From Trichinella spiralis (Eukaryota > Nematoda > Enoplea > Trichinellida > Trichinellidae): DNA of 64,000 bases. The notes beneath the pieces were generated by a model, which made no database searches, had not been told where the DNA came from, and saw only the letters and a list, made by a program, of their open reading frames with translations. This document shows positions 11,901 through 23,100 of this stretch, one piece after another. Numbering within the stretch: position 1 is the stretch's first letter; each line of letters opens with the position of its first letter. The translations under genes and the position numbers were made by a program. Where the stretch lies: the NCBI GenBank assembly GCA_000181795.3, contig CM012955.1:3659246-3723245 (forward strand), given 5' to 3'.

Positions 11901-13319
11901 TGTTTTCATTGGATAATATTGAACTGTATTGTTTGCAGAAAGTTAGCGAGTAACATAACCCAAATATATTGAAGCCAAAATATCAGAAAACATATTTTTC
12001 ATTTTGTAGCACATTTACTTCAGTAAAATAATTAATGTTCATATGTATTATTTGTTAATATGGAAAACATAACCTTCATACAAAGAAGATGAACAATATT
12101 AACACAAATTTTAGAAAAATCTCAACTTCCTGATTCATCTGCTTTTCAGGACTAGACAACAGGTCGAAGTCTAAATCCCAATATTTGCAGTTAGATTTAG
12201 ATCTAACACAACTTTTCTCATGTGAAAAAATTATACTAACTGAAGCAATATTTTGCTGTTTCTTGACAGAATGCCTACTTTTCAAAGAATATGATGCCAT
12301 TTGGAAGATTTTAAATGAAAGAAGCAAATTTGAATGTCTATTATACTACTCTGCTATTTGCATGTCACTTTAATTATGAAGATAAAAATACTAAAAATAT
12401 ACCTCATATCTGATTTTTTGAATATTACATTTCTAAAGACAGTAAAGTTGCGTCACTGCTACGCAATAAATCATTATAATTATATTGATATTTTTTAACA
12501 TACTTAGATTTTTAAAACAACAATTAATTGCAACTGTAATATTTAGAAAAGTTTTTTGAGCCTAAGTGAATGATTTTTCAGTTGACAATATTATGGCGAC
12601 TATGGATTATAATGTATTAAAAAATCAGAATGCTCTGTATTGTTTTATGTTACTACATTTATTGTACTTATAATCGATGTAGTCCTATGCAGAAATAACT
12701 CTCAGGTAAGAAGAAAACAAAATGTATACATACTCCCTGTAGGAAAAATGCTCAACTGATTGTCGTCAAACATCTTCAATAATGTTGACCATACACACTG
12801 GATAGAAAGCAGCAAGACAAAAGCCAAGATCAATCGAAATGACACAGACAATTCAATAGAAGAGAAATGATGGAAATGAGCACCGGTCCTTAGCGTGGTT
12901 GGGGATAAATTCTTCAACCTAGTTTTTCTTTTACCTGATTTGTCAGAGCTGTTCAGGAACAGTTACACACATTTTATTGGCTAATTTTATAGCTAGGTGT
13001 GTTTTCATTGGATAATATTGAACTGTATTGTTTGCAGAAAGTTAGCGAGTAACATAACCCAAATATATTGAAGCCAAAATATCAGAAAACATATTTTTTC
13101 ATTTTGTAGCACATTTTCTTCAATTAACATAATAAATGTTAATATGTATTATTAATTAATTTTGTTATTATGAAAAACAAAACCTTCAGTATAAAAGTTA
13201 AATAATAAACAATATTGACGTAAATTTGAAAAAAATCTCAACTTACTCATTCGTTTCTTCCTTTTCATTTGCCAGACCAATCCGCGGAGCTTTTCATATG
13301 CACTTGTGACAGTACGCAT
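8946..13319 (-). CDS. SOX-like HMG-box transcription factor
   Basis: DNA-binding transcription regulator, nuclear. The main exon (9178-10526) encodes an HMG box with the SOX-style core RRPLNSFMVWAR and the end YKYCPRRKKK, followed by a long Gln/Ser/Asn-rich region. It joins in phase to 8946-9119, which ends in the basic run AGRKRK. The main exon begins after a TTTTTAG acceptor with no in-frame ATG before the HMG box, so 5' exons are needed. A cassette at 11635-11835, its copy at 12734-12934, and an exon with ATG at 13319 (13247-13319, coding MRTVTSAYEKLRG and a basic run) splice in matching phase. The box is divergent from known SOX groups, so no subgroup is claimed. HMG part is secure; the 5' structure is inference. 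Confidence 0.72.
11050..12143. repeat. Tandem duplication, copy 1 (nearer the SOX exon)
   Basis: Pairs with 12144-13246 at an offset of about 1,099 bases. It carries cassette exon 11635-11835 (201 bases, minus strand). The core from about 11240 to 11980 is nearly identical to copy 2; the outer parts differ by scattered substitutions and small indels. Near 12125 it keeps a degraded version of the donor region of the 13247 exon, showing that the duplicated unit reached into that exon. Confidence 0.9.
12144..13246. repeat. Tandem duplication, copy 2
   Basis: Second copy of the same unit with cassette exon 12734-12934 (201 bases, minus strand). Within the cassette it differs from copy 1 at about three bases, changing FDDHQLSIS to FDDNQLSIF. 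Both cassettes begin after TCAG with GT AAA and end before GTATGT, so each can be kept, skipped or used singly without shifting the frame. Confidence 0.9.
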
Positions 13320-13633
13320 TATTTTGTCAAAATGAAAAATCTAAGAGAATTTTGAATTGAACCAGTGGGCATTGTCAAATTTTCATAAGACTAGCTGTTA
13401 AATCAATCATAATTTGTTTATGACCGTTTTTTGTATAAAGTTGGTAAGTTTTTGCACGTAATAAATATCAGATGGAAAAATAAAATGGCAATTTGAAATT
13501 TCACTTATTTGTATATTTGTTGCTATTTATGTAAACTGATAAAGAATGTAAACAAAAGCTTAAAATCTCTCTTGCTGAATTAATTAACAATGTCCAGTAA
13601 AGATGATGTTGTCGTTATTCAAAAGTAAAATAA

Positions 13634-14149
13634 TCAACTCGGCATTTGTACTAAGCGAATAATGTTGAGCACACACGCACACGCAGTAAGCATACTTGTA
13701 GATAATAGTGTTTCAAATACACCTGAATGAGGGAGAATGAATAACTTTGAATAAATTTTGTTGTGATTAAGCAGAAACTTCAAAGAACACATCAATCTTT
13801 TAAAAAAGTTGACAGTCGAAGTAAGACAGCTCAAATATATGTTTAGAGGTTTATTAATTAATTTATGCAATATTTTGGCATGAATTTTTGATATTAACAA
13901 ACATCCAAATGAACAAACATTTAACCATGTCTGTAAATTGAATACTATAGAAACTGAAGGTTGTTTATTTGGTGAAAAATAATTTAGTTTCAACATGCTG
14001 AAAGCGTCAACAACAGAGAACTTAAAACGTTCCAAATAAACAATCATGATTTTAAATGATAAAAAATTATTCAATTCCAATCTATATTTTAAGCAATAGC
14101 AGATCATGACAATAAGGCAAAGCAGCCCGTTAAGCAAGTGACGTGTCAT
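13634..14149 (-). CDS. Uninterrupted open frame of 171 codons, function unknown
   Basis: Starts at a true ATG (MTRHLLNGLLCLIVMICYC) and runs to TGA without an intron. The N-terminal 19 residues are hydrophobic after an Arg-His pair and could be a signal anchor; the rest is rich in Leu, Ile, Lys and Asn. It is longer than most random frames in this AT-rich sequence, but codon choice is not clearly coding and I recognise no domain. It could be a fast-evolving gene, a remnant of a mobile element or chance. Confidence 0.25.
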   Translation of the reverse strand: MTRHLLNGLLCLIVMICYCLKYRLELNNFLSFKIMIVYLERFKFSVVDAFSMLKLNYFSPNKQPSVSIVFNLQTWLNVCSFGCLLISKIHAKILHKLINKPLNIYLSCLTSTVNFFKRLMCSLKFLLNHNKIYSKLFILPHSGVFETLLSTSMLTACACVLNIIRLVQMPS

Positions 14150-14722
14150 AGTTCAGAAACTAAATTTCTGACGTCACCAAATTTAGATACAACATGAGCA
14201 GCAATTGTTACACAAAGAACATTTGCGTAATTTTGCACATTTTTTGCAATTTAATTTTCCTCCTTTAAAGTTAAAAATTTTACTCCAAGGGAAATGTTTA
14301 AAGTATTTTTTTGAAAAACTGACGAATACACACTTTTATAAAAAGAGGCATTATTCAGCATTACTATTTTTAATTTTTTAAATGTTTTTTGTTTAAAGAG
14401 TTTACTTCTACACACTTATTTAGGCAATCATTTATACGTATATTGACATATACAAAAATAGCATTATTAATGTTGTACATACCGTAAATAAGAGGTAATG
14501 CATAAAAAGGTGAAAAGCTTAAAAAGAAAATATTAAATGACCTGGACATTTAATAATGAGCAAATTTGTAAGATTATGAAAACTCGAGAAAAAAGAAATA
14601 AATAAAACAATTGTACATTACAGCAGAGTAAACAAGTTTTGAAAATATCAAAATTGCAGCATCAATTTTGATATCTTGAAAACCGTTTAGAGAAGTGAAA
14701 GAACAGATTTTGTGAACTGAAA
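14150..14722. other. Intergenic
   Basis: AT-rich sequence between two uncertain open frames. I see nothing definite in it. Confidence 0.5.
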
Positions 14723-15058
14723 ATGGACCCAGTGAGCAAAGCATCTCAAAAGCGTACTTCTCAGACAACGTCACATGTATAAGACGAATGCCCCATACAA
14801 GACATAGCTACAGTAAAATTTAATGATTTAGAAGGAAGAAAAGAATATGCCGGAATGAAATTCCAAACTTCGCATCGGCACCGTGGTAGATGGTACAATG
14901 GATTGACAGGTGAAATTAACAATAATATTTACCAGTTGACATCCAATTTGAGATTGCAGGCGAAAGATTGCATTTTCTTTTTTCATAATTTATTCACTTG
15001 CTTTTTCAATGCAGTATACTGTTGTAATAAATGCCTCATAAAAAAAATATTTGCATAA
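14723..15058 (+). pseudogene. Coding-like remnant of unknown gene
   Basis: One frame reads from ATG 14723 (MDPVSKASQKRTSQTTSH) through DECPIQDIATVKFND and RKEYAGMKFQTSHRHRGRWY to a stop at 15058, with a single TAA near 14780. The composition and polar, charged character look like real protein, unlike the surroundings. Splicing out the stop would require an intron under 30 bases, which is implausible. It may be a broken gene copy or one exon of a gene I could not complete. No family recognised. Confidence 0.3.
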
Positions 15059-15414
15059 TTTCGAAAAATTTTATATTTTTTCAAAAGAAATGTAAAAAAG
15101 AAAAAAAAATTTTTTTTTCATACGATGAAAATTTAAATGAATAATTTGGTTTTTTTGAATAATTTAATATTAAAATATATTTTTATTAAAAAAATGTTAG
15201 AAAATTATTCATTTGTTGTTTTTGAAAATTAAGTTTAATATAATTGAAGCTTGAAGATTTTTGATAGACCGGTTGGTATTGAACAAACAAAGATCGGAGA
15301 CCAGTTGATCTTTGGTCAACAGCAGACAGACGGAGGCAGAAAGTGAGAGAGCTCGAAAAACTCAGTTTACGCCATTTGCTTTTCAGTTGAGTAAATTGGT
15401 GATATTATCTGGGC
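15059..15414. other. Intergenic, upstream of innexin
   Basis: Poly-A/T-rich stretch, followed from about 15270 by a less AT-biased region that is likely the innexin promoter and 5' UTR. Confidence 0.5.
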
Positions 15415-16687
15415 ATGTTCATACTGTCATCGTTTTTGAAAGCACTCAAGCCCCAATATGACGACGACACAATTGATCGGATTAACTACTATTATACGTG
15501 CTTAATTTTGATTATTTTAGCAGCTACAATCAGCGCTAAACAATACGTAGGTCAACCGATCCAATGCTGGGTACCGGCACAGTTTTCCGCATCTTGGGAA
15601 CAATATGCGGAAAACTATTGTTTCGTACAGAACACTTATTGGCTTTATGCCAACCAACAAATCCCCACTGATCTCACCGATAGATACGCTCTTCAAATTG
15701 GCTACTATCAGTGGGTGCCGTTTGTGTTGGCCATTCAAGCGGCCTTGTTTTATTTACCTTGCTTAATCTGGCGCCTGCTAAATTGGCAATCTGGTGAACG
15801 AATGTTTTATTCTTTTTTTTTTAATAACAATTTTATCAGTTCATTTAATTGCCTATTTATTATGTAATTTGATTTTTGTTCAAACAAAAATGGAGAGAAA
15901 TTTCATTTCCAATTATTGTTGTTGCTGTTCAGGATTTGCTTTGAGAAATGTGATCGGCTTGGCGTCGGAGTGGAAAAACAACAACGCTTACAATTGTCGA
16001 CGAAAATTCATCCAAACGATCGCCAATTACATCGAAGATAGTATTCAGTTGCAAAATTGCCATGCAAAAAATAATCCAACTTTCAAACATGGTTATCGAA
16101 TCACAATGCTGTATTTGAGTATCAAATTTGCATATTTGATCAACGCCGTCGGTCAATTGTTTTTGCTCAATGGGTTTTTGGCGCCGAAATATCAACTCTG
16201 GGGTGTGGCGATATTGGTCGATTTGATCAACGGACACCAGTGGCAATGGTCGGGCCATTTTCCCCGTGTGACGCTGTGCGATTTCGAAGTTCGCCTGTTG
16301 GGCAACTTGCACCGGTACAGTATCCAGTGCGTTTTGATGATCAACATGTTCAACGAGTGGGCGTTTTTGTTCTTGTGGTGGTGGTTGGTGTTCGTCGCTA
16401 CGGCGACGGCTTGCAGTATGTTGGGCTGGATGTCGTTGATTTTTTCCAAACGGGCCTTGTTGGCTTTTGTCACCAGATACGCGAAAGTGATGAACGCAGA
16501 CGACAACCGACAACGCTGGTCGGTGATTGAGCAAAATTTGCATACGTTCACGTTCCACCATTTGCGAGTCGACGGTGTGCTGGTGATGAAAATGTTGTCG
16601 CTTCATGCGGGCAATTTGATCACCGCCGACGTGATCTGGACAATATTGGAAAATTACTTGAACAAAATTACTTCAAAAATCGATTGA
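15415..16687 (+). CDS. Innexin (gap-junction channel subunit)
   Basis: Four-pass membrane protein that forms invertebrate gap junctions. Exons 15415-15793 and 15933-16687; the 139-base intron splits codon Gly in WQSG-FALRNV. The product is 377 residues, the usual innexin length. Seen directly: N-terminal LKPQYDDDTIDRINYYYT before M1, extracellular loop 1 with cysteines in QCWVPAQF and ENYCFVQNTYW, the diagnostic YYQWVPF at the start of M2, and hydrophobic M3 and M4 segments. ATG 15415 is the first in frame and gives the standard short cytoplasmic N-terminus. The exon sequence is distinctly richer in G+C than its flanks. Paralog cannot be named. Confidence 0.97.
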
Positions 16688-17450
16688 AATCTATTTTTTG
16701 AAATAAAATTTCTTTTTTTTCGAATTTGTACAAAAAGCAAAATCAATAATAACTACTTGTTGTTGTCAATCGTTTGAAAAAAAAAATTCTTTTTTTTTTC
16801 TTCTTTTTCAAGTCATATTGACACATGTGTAAAATGATTGATCGATCAATCGATTCGTAAAATTATTATTATGAAAAAGTCTACTGTAGCAGTTTGGGGG
16901 AAAGAATTTTTTTTTCTCTGTAAACAACGCTGTTTTTCTTGGCAGGGAAAATTGAAGAAAAATTTTTCAATCGAAGAAGAGAAAAATTTTTCTCCCCCAC
17001 CCCCCCCCCCTTTTTCCCCTCTTTTCTCGTCACGTTGTGCAAAAACCGGTTTTCCAACGCCGAGCTGAAAGGTCAACCAACCGACGATGTTCAACCAAGC
17101 GAACAACCGAAAGTGAAACTGAAACTGCTGCTCGAAGAGGCGAAGAAAATTTCATTTTCAAAAATAAAAAACAACAATAAATCAAAAAATAAAATATATT
17201 TTAATATTTCTATTGATTTTTTTTTAAATTTCAATCGTAACAATAAAAAAAAAAATTTTTTTTTTGTTCACATCGGAGAGTGAGATTGTAAAAATGGAAG
17301 TTGAAAACTCGACAAAATTTGTTTGTGATCATTCCAATCGCACTCACCGGAAGCGAAAAATCCACGCTGCCTTGTCAACAATTCGAACAACGTTACGTTG
17401 AAAAGTAGAATAATGAGAAAAGGCAGACTACACCTGGTTAGTAGGTTTGT
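16688..17450. other. Intergenic with coding-like patches
   Basis: Convergent gap between innexin (+) and the ZP gene (-). It contains homopolymer tracts (a C run near 17000, A/T runs) and two coding-looking plus-strand patches, 17055-17160 (ELKGQPTDDVQPSEQPKV) and 17294-17401 (35 codons from an ATG in good context, MEVENSTKFVCDHSNRTHRK). They may be an alternative innexin 3' exon or a small gene; neither is established. Confidence 0.4.
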
Positions 17451-18395
17451 TTATATTTTGTCCACTTGAGCTTCTTCTTGGCAATTGTACGTACAATTAG
17501 TACCGCAAAATTGCAAATTACAATATATGCTAATTTGATTGCTCGTCGGAAACGCCCACGCTTTCATTTTGTTGAACAAAACTTTTTCCGAATTGGACAC
17601 TTGCCAAGTTTGAAATTCACTCCAAACCCCTTTGTTCGAATGGAGCGGACAACCGCGATCGTCGCTCAGTGACAAATTGCTGAATTGATCGCTGGCCCAA
17701 CAACGACCGATTCGAAAATTGGTCGACGGACCCCGGATGCGAACCACGTAAGACAGACGTTCGCCGAGGCTCAGCTCCTTGTCGACCGGGGACCCGAACG
17801 GTCCGTCGCCCAGTTGAATTTCGGCCGTGTAATTGAAGTCGAATTTCATTTTGGCTCGAAGTTCCTGTGAGCCGAGGTGAACGTCGACTTTGACGCCGTC
17901 GAAGTTGATCACGGACGGTTTCAACTGAAGAGAATCGAGATGAGCCGCTACGGCCGGCGAGCAAATGATGAACAACAATTGATCTTGACCGCTCAAAATT
18001 TTCACATCTCGTTGTACGATCAAGCTGTGCTGTTGGCTGTTGCCGGTAATGGTGGTGGTAGTATTCCTCTTCTTGGAGCCGGTCGACTGCTTCGACTGAC
18101 ATTCGTGAATCGGTATCCAAAATTGATACCTTTTCGCCACGGTACCGTTGACGAACGTACAACGGGCGTCACCGTAATGACCGTCGCTGTATATGAGACC
18201 GTGGAACGGTTCGCTGAAGGCAATATTGAAATAGATTCTATGTTCGTCGCATTGGGCGGATTTTTCCAAAATGAAACCACCGCCCTCTTTTTCAATTTTG
18301 CTATCACCGAATTGAACACCAACAATACCAATCAACAACAAAATTACCGTCGACCAATTTCTTCCACTTCTACTTCTTCTTTTACCGCTGTTCAT
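17451..18395 (-). CDS. Secreted zona pellucida (cuticlin-like) protein
   Basis: Extracellular polymer-forming protein of the kind that builds nematode cuticle or apical matrix. Single exon, 314 residues from ATG 18395. After a basic start, WSTVILLLIGIVGVQFG is a signal peptide. The ZP domain runs from about residue 45 (CDEHRIYFNIAFSEPF) to the end, with typical elements IQLGDGPFGSP, ERLSYVVRIRG, RIGRCWASD, DDRGCPLHS and the cysteine cluster CNLQFCGTNCTYNC. There is no C-terminal furin site or membrane anchor, which most ZP proteins have, so either a 3' exon is missing or this one is secreted without an anchor. A second ATG about 135 bases upstream starts a short signal-peptide-like frame (MKKKCRFLVFVSLTGW) that closes early. 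Confidence 0.93.
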   Translation of the reverse strand: MNSGKRRSRSGRNWSTVILLLIGIVGVQFGDSKIEKEGGGFILEKSAQCDEHRIYFNIAFSEPFHGLIYSDGHYGDARCTFVNGTVAKRYQFWIPIHECQSKQSTGSKKRNTTTTITGNSQQHSLIVQRDVKILSGQDQLLFIICSPAVAAHLDSLQLKPSVINFDGVKVDVHLGSQELRAKMKFDFNYTAEIQLGDGPFGSPVDKELSLGERLSYVVRIRGPSTNFRIGRCWASDQFSNLSLSDDRGCPLHSNKGVWSEFQTWQVSNSEKVLFNKMKAWAFPTSNQISIYCNLQFCGTNCTYNCQEEAQVDKI

Positions 18396-20108
18396 TTCGG
18401 CATCTCCAACGGCAGCAATGAACAAAATCCCATTCCACCGTCCAAATTAAGCAACATCACGTCAAATCACGCACGGCCCATCCGGTCAAGGACACGAACA
18501 CCAGAAACCGGCACTTCTTCTTCATATCAGGTCAACTTTTACATGGAAAAAAAAATTTTCTTTTATTTTGAAATGGACAAATAAAAAACAACCGTTTTAT
18601 TTTTTATGCAAATTTTGAAAAAAAAACATTTTTTTTCCAAACTTCAAATTTCTCGCAAACAATTCCACTTGCTATCGCAATTGACAAGCTCGTTGATAGA
18701 ACAACAAATTTTGTTTCAATTTCAACAACAACAACTGCGCGTATATTTACAAATTGAAAGCAAGCTGCGTTTTTTTTCCGCTTCAACGCTTTTCTCCACA
18801 TCAAATGAAAAATAACAACTCGGCTGCATTTGTTGTTTGTCACAATTTCTTTGAACGAGTAAAAATTTTGAGAAACTTTTTTGTCAGCCTGTTTTTTTTC
18901 TTTTTTCAATTGTAAAATTTCCAATCGAAAAATTATTTTATTCATCGAACAACAAAACGAATAAAAATAAATATCCACCATTCATGAAATGGAATTGCAA
19001 TACGTGAGAAAGAAAAATTGCCCATTTTTACGCATCAATTCAATCGTATTATATCAAATTTGAAAAATTTCACTTTTGAAAAATTTTAATAAAAACACTT
19101 GTTTCAATTTTTTTTTTCAAATTGAACAATTTCAATTTTAACAAATGGAAATAATCCAATATATTACAGTAAACTAAAATTGACCTTCATTATCTACAAA
19201 AATGATAAACTGCTCAAAAATAAACTCGAAATTACTTTTTTCCATCATCACGATAATTACGACAATTATTTTTTTATTATTCAAAATTTTTTTTGTAAAT
19301 AAATTCACTTTACAAAAAATAAACAAAAAACAAACAAAAAGTGTAACGTAATTTTACAAAATGAAAGTCAAATCGATTACGAGTGAAATGTGTGACTTGA
19401 AAATAATGTAAATCTTTTTCTTTTTTTGATCAAAAATAAACCGATGCTTCTTCGTCGTACATCTTCATTAGTATTCTCAATTTGGTCGGTGGTTGTACAA
19501 CGTGTAAAATAGAGTTCAGTGTAATGTTTTTTTTTGTTTCATATCAATTTTGTACTATTGTGAAAATGTAAACAAATCTAATCTTGTAATGACTGATAGG
19601 GACGTGATGGCACTTGATGCGTCAGTTTCTTTTCAACGTGATGTCAACCGCGCATCAAATTTTAATAACGAACACTACGAAATGCCGAGGTGAAGTAGTT
19701 TTGTTTAACAGTTAACAAAAAATAAATCCTAAACAGCACTTTTCTTCCATTATCATTTTCAGAACATGGGAGTTTGTGGCAATTATTGGGCCGAATTCAC
19801 CGTTGGAACACGTTTTGTACTTACTTATCGGAAAACGTTGCTGTAGTCAGTGTGTTGTCACGGTAATCGATTCGCTTTTTATTGTAAGTTGTTACGGTTG
19901 TTTTTATTGTTTTTTTATTGTTTTTTTTACATTTCGTAATTAATATCTGACGAAGAGATAATTTTTAGAAATAAATTTTCATTTTCATCCACACTCATTG
20001 GTGTTCTTTTCGATCGTATCATTTGAAAAAGTCCAACTTTTCCCATTCAGTTTAGTGGAAGAAAAAATAGTCGTCTGATTTTGATTTCCAATTGTTACAG
20101 ACAACGAG
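18396..20108. other. Divergent intergenic region
   Basis: Lies between the ZP gene (-) and exportin-2 (+) and should contain both promoters. Very AT-rich with many A and T homopolymers. 18400-18530 holds the short upstream frame of the ZP gene. Nothing else is recognisable. Confidence 0.6.
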
Positions 20109-23100
20109 ATGACAGATCTCCACAAGTGTAACAATGATTTTTTGACGTTGAAGAAAACTGTCGAAGAGTTGTTCAGTGTTGATGCTGAAAAGCGGAAAAA
20201 AGCGGAAAGTGTATTGCAAGAATCGTTGAAATGTCCAGGTAGTATTGGGATGATTATCGTCGCAGTGATTTGTTGTTGTCTATTTTTGATCATTTCACTT
20301 GTTCGCAGGTTTTGTGCGTGTTCTGCTCAGGGCGTGTTTGAGTGCGGATTTCAGCGTTTCGGCTCGCCAGTTGGCAGCGATAAGTTTGAAAAATTTCATC
20401 AAAAGTTCTTGGATTTCCGATCTTGAAGGAAGCACCCAGATCGGCGAAGAGGACAAAATTTACATTCGAGACAGTATTGTCGGGGCGATGGTGAACAGCT
20501 CGCCGCTCGTCAAAAAGCAGCTAACCGAAGCTATTTGCTTCATTGGTAAGTACGATTTTCCGTCGAATTGGAAATCGTTGCTCGACGCGTTGGTCAAGTG
20601 CATTGAATCGGGCGATTTGTCCATCGTCAACAGTGCTCTGGTCACAGCCGAACAGTTGTTCAGGCGTTATTCGACCGAGTCGAAAAGTGAAAAGTTGTGG
20701 CGCGAAATTAAATACGTTCTCGACAATTTTGCCGATCCGTTGACCAAGCTGTTCACGTCGTTGACGTCGAAAGTGAGCGGAGAAGAGATGAAACATTTCG
20801 ACAACGGCTGCACGATGCAAATTTACGAAACTTTTGTCGACACTGTGAAAATATTTTATCATCTCAATTTTCAAGATTTGCCCGAATATTTCGAAGATCA
20901 CCTCGACGAATGGATGGGCGGATTCAAAGTGTTGCTTGAGTTGAAAAATGTCTACAGTTGTCCGGAAATTGGAAACTTGAAGATGTCGTTTTGCGCTCAA
21001 ATATGCGACAATTTGGCCATGTTCGCGGAAAAATACGAAGAAGAATTTTTCAACCACGTGATGAATTTTGTCAAAATTGTTTCCCAGCAGTTGTTGAGCG
21101 TCTCGGCCGAGGAAAAATATGACGAGTTCCTTTCCAAAGGCATCGACTTTTTGGCAACCGTGTGCGGCAAGCCGCCCTACAAATTGTTGTTTGAAAACGG
21201 CGAAATCTTGTCCCAAATTTCCGAGTGCATCGTTTTGCCGAGCTTGGAACTGAGAGCGTGCGATGTCGACAATTTCGAGGTAGATTCTGTTGTTGTGTTC
21301 CGGCAGAACTGAAATCGGTGAACAGGCAAATTGTTTGTTTCTAGAACTCCCCGAACGACTACGTCCTCTTCGATTTGGAAGGTTCCGTGGCCGAATCCCG
21401 CCGACGTTCGGCGTGCAATTTCATCAGCGCCGTTTGCAAGCAGTTCTCGGACACGGTGGAGCCGATGTTCACGTTGCACTTGCACAATCTGCTTGTCCAA
21501 TACAGCGAAGATCCGGCGGAAAATTGGTCCCGCAAAAGTATAGCTATCAACTTGTTGTTGGCCATTTGCTGTCGCGGCACGACGCAAAAGGCGACCATCA
21601 GCCCAATATTGAACGTCAACGAATTCTTTCTCACCCAGTTGAAGCTGGTGTTCGAATCGGCCCTGGGAAATGCCTTGCTCAAGGCGGACATATTGAAATT
21701 TCTCATCTTATTCCGCACCGAAATACCCAAACCGACGTTTGTTAACATTTTGCCTACTGTTCGAAATTTGCTTTGTCACGACAGTGCCGTTCTGCGCATC
21801 TATTCGGCAATTTTACTGGAAAAACTCTTAATAGGCAAGAGACAATTGTAAACTTGTACTGTTTGTTTTCGTTTTTCTATTACAGTATACATACCTATAT
21901 ATATCTATATATATATATATAGTAAGGTGTTGATTTTTAATGATTTACAAGTACAACTGTATTGTAATTATAATTTAAATGACTGTCTGATTTGTTTTTT
22001 AGGCGGCCCGGTGGCAGTTTTAGAATTGTCCGACGTGACCGGTTCTTACAAGATTATTTTTGAAAATCTGCTGAAAGCACTGGAATTGCCCGACACAGTT
22101 CACTGCGAATACGTGATGCGCTGCTTCATGCGACTCATAGAGGCGATTTTCAATTTGGGCGCCGACGCTGTGCGAGAATATTTCAATACGATCGCGATGA
22201 AAATTTACTCTCTGATCACCTCGCCCGGGCCGCCCATGTTCAACCATCTACTCTGCGAGTCGATGTGCCTGTTGATAAGGCTTTGCGGGCCGACTGATAA
22301 TTTCAACGCCGAAGATATTCTGTTTCCAATTTTTCAACAAATTTTGCAATCGGAAAGCAACTACCTGTTGCCTTGGGTTTTCCAAATGTTGGCGTTGCTG
22401 TTGAACCGTCGAACTGGCGAAGCTCAAATTCCGCCAGTATATATGGTTCTGCTGCCGCACTTGTTGAATCCCGAAGTTTGGTCCAATCCGGTCAATTTGC
22501 CGTCAGTGACACATTTGTTGACGGTCAGTTGTTTGCTGAACGAGATTTGAATCTCTCGTTGAATAATTTTCAAATCACTTTTTAAGGTCTACATGCGTGT
22601 CAATAGTGGAGAATTGTCGAAAGAGGATTATTTGATCAAAGTATTGACCATATTTCAACGGTTGGTGTTTTCGAAATCGTTCGACGAAAACGGCATGCGA
22701 CTGATGAACGCGTTCATCGACTACGGCCTACGAAATCACGTTGACATGTACTTGGACGACATATTGCGAGTGGTATTCAAACGGCAACAAGAAAATCAGA
22801 CGTACAAATTCAGCCGTATGTTTGTGATTTTGATTTGCCACATGGTCGTTCGTTTTGGTGCGATGGCAGCGTTGGCCAGAATTGAAAATATCCAAAATGG
22901 TCTGTTCGGTAATATTGTGGAAAAGTTGTTCATCGCGAAATCGTACACGTTCAAAAGATCCGAAGATGCGATGATTTTCATATACAGCGTTCTCCAGTTG
23001 CTCTACTGTTGCATTGAATTCAAAATCAACGGCGTGTACAGGTGGGTGGGATTGATTTGCAAATTGCGATAATTTGAATTTGAATTTTTTTTTTTACGAT

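Noticed and set aside
15929-16606. 225-codon open frame antisense to innexin
   Set aside because: Mirror of the GC-richer innexin exon; no start context or protein motif.
20521-21216. 231-codon open frame antisense to exportin-2
   Set aside because: Shadow of the coding strand, which is secure.
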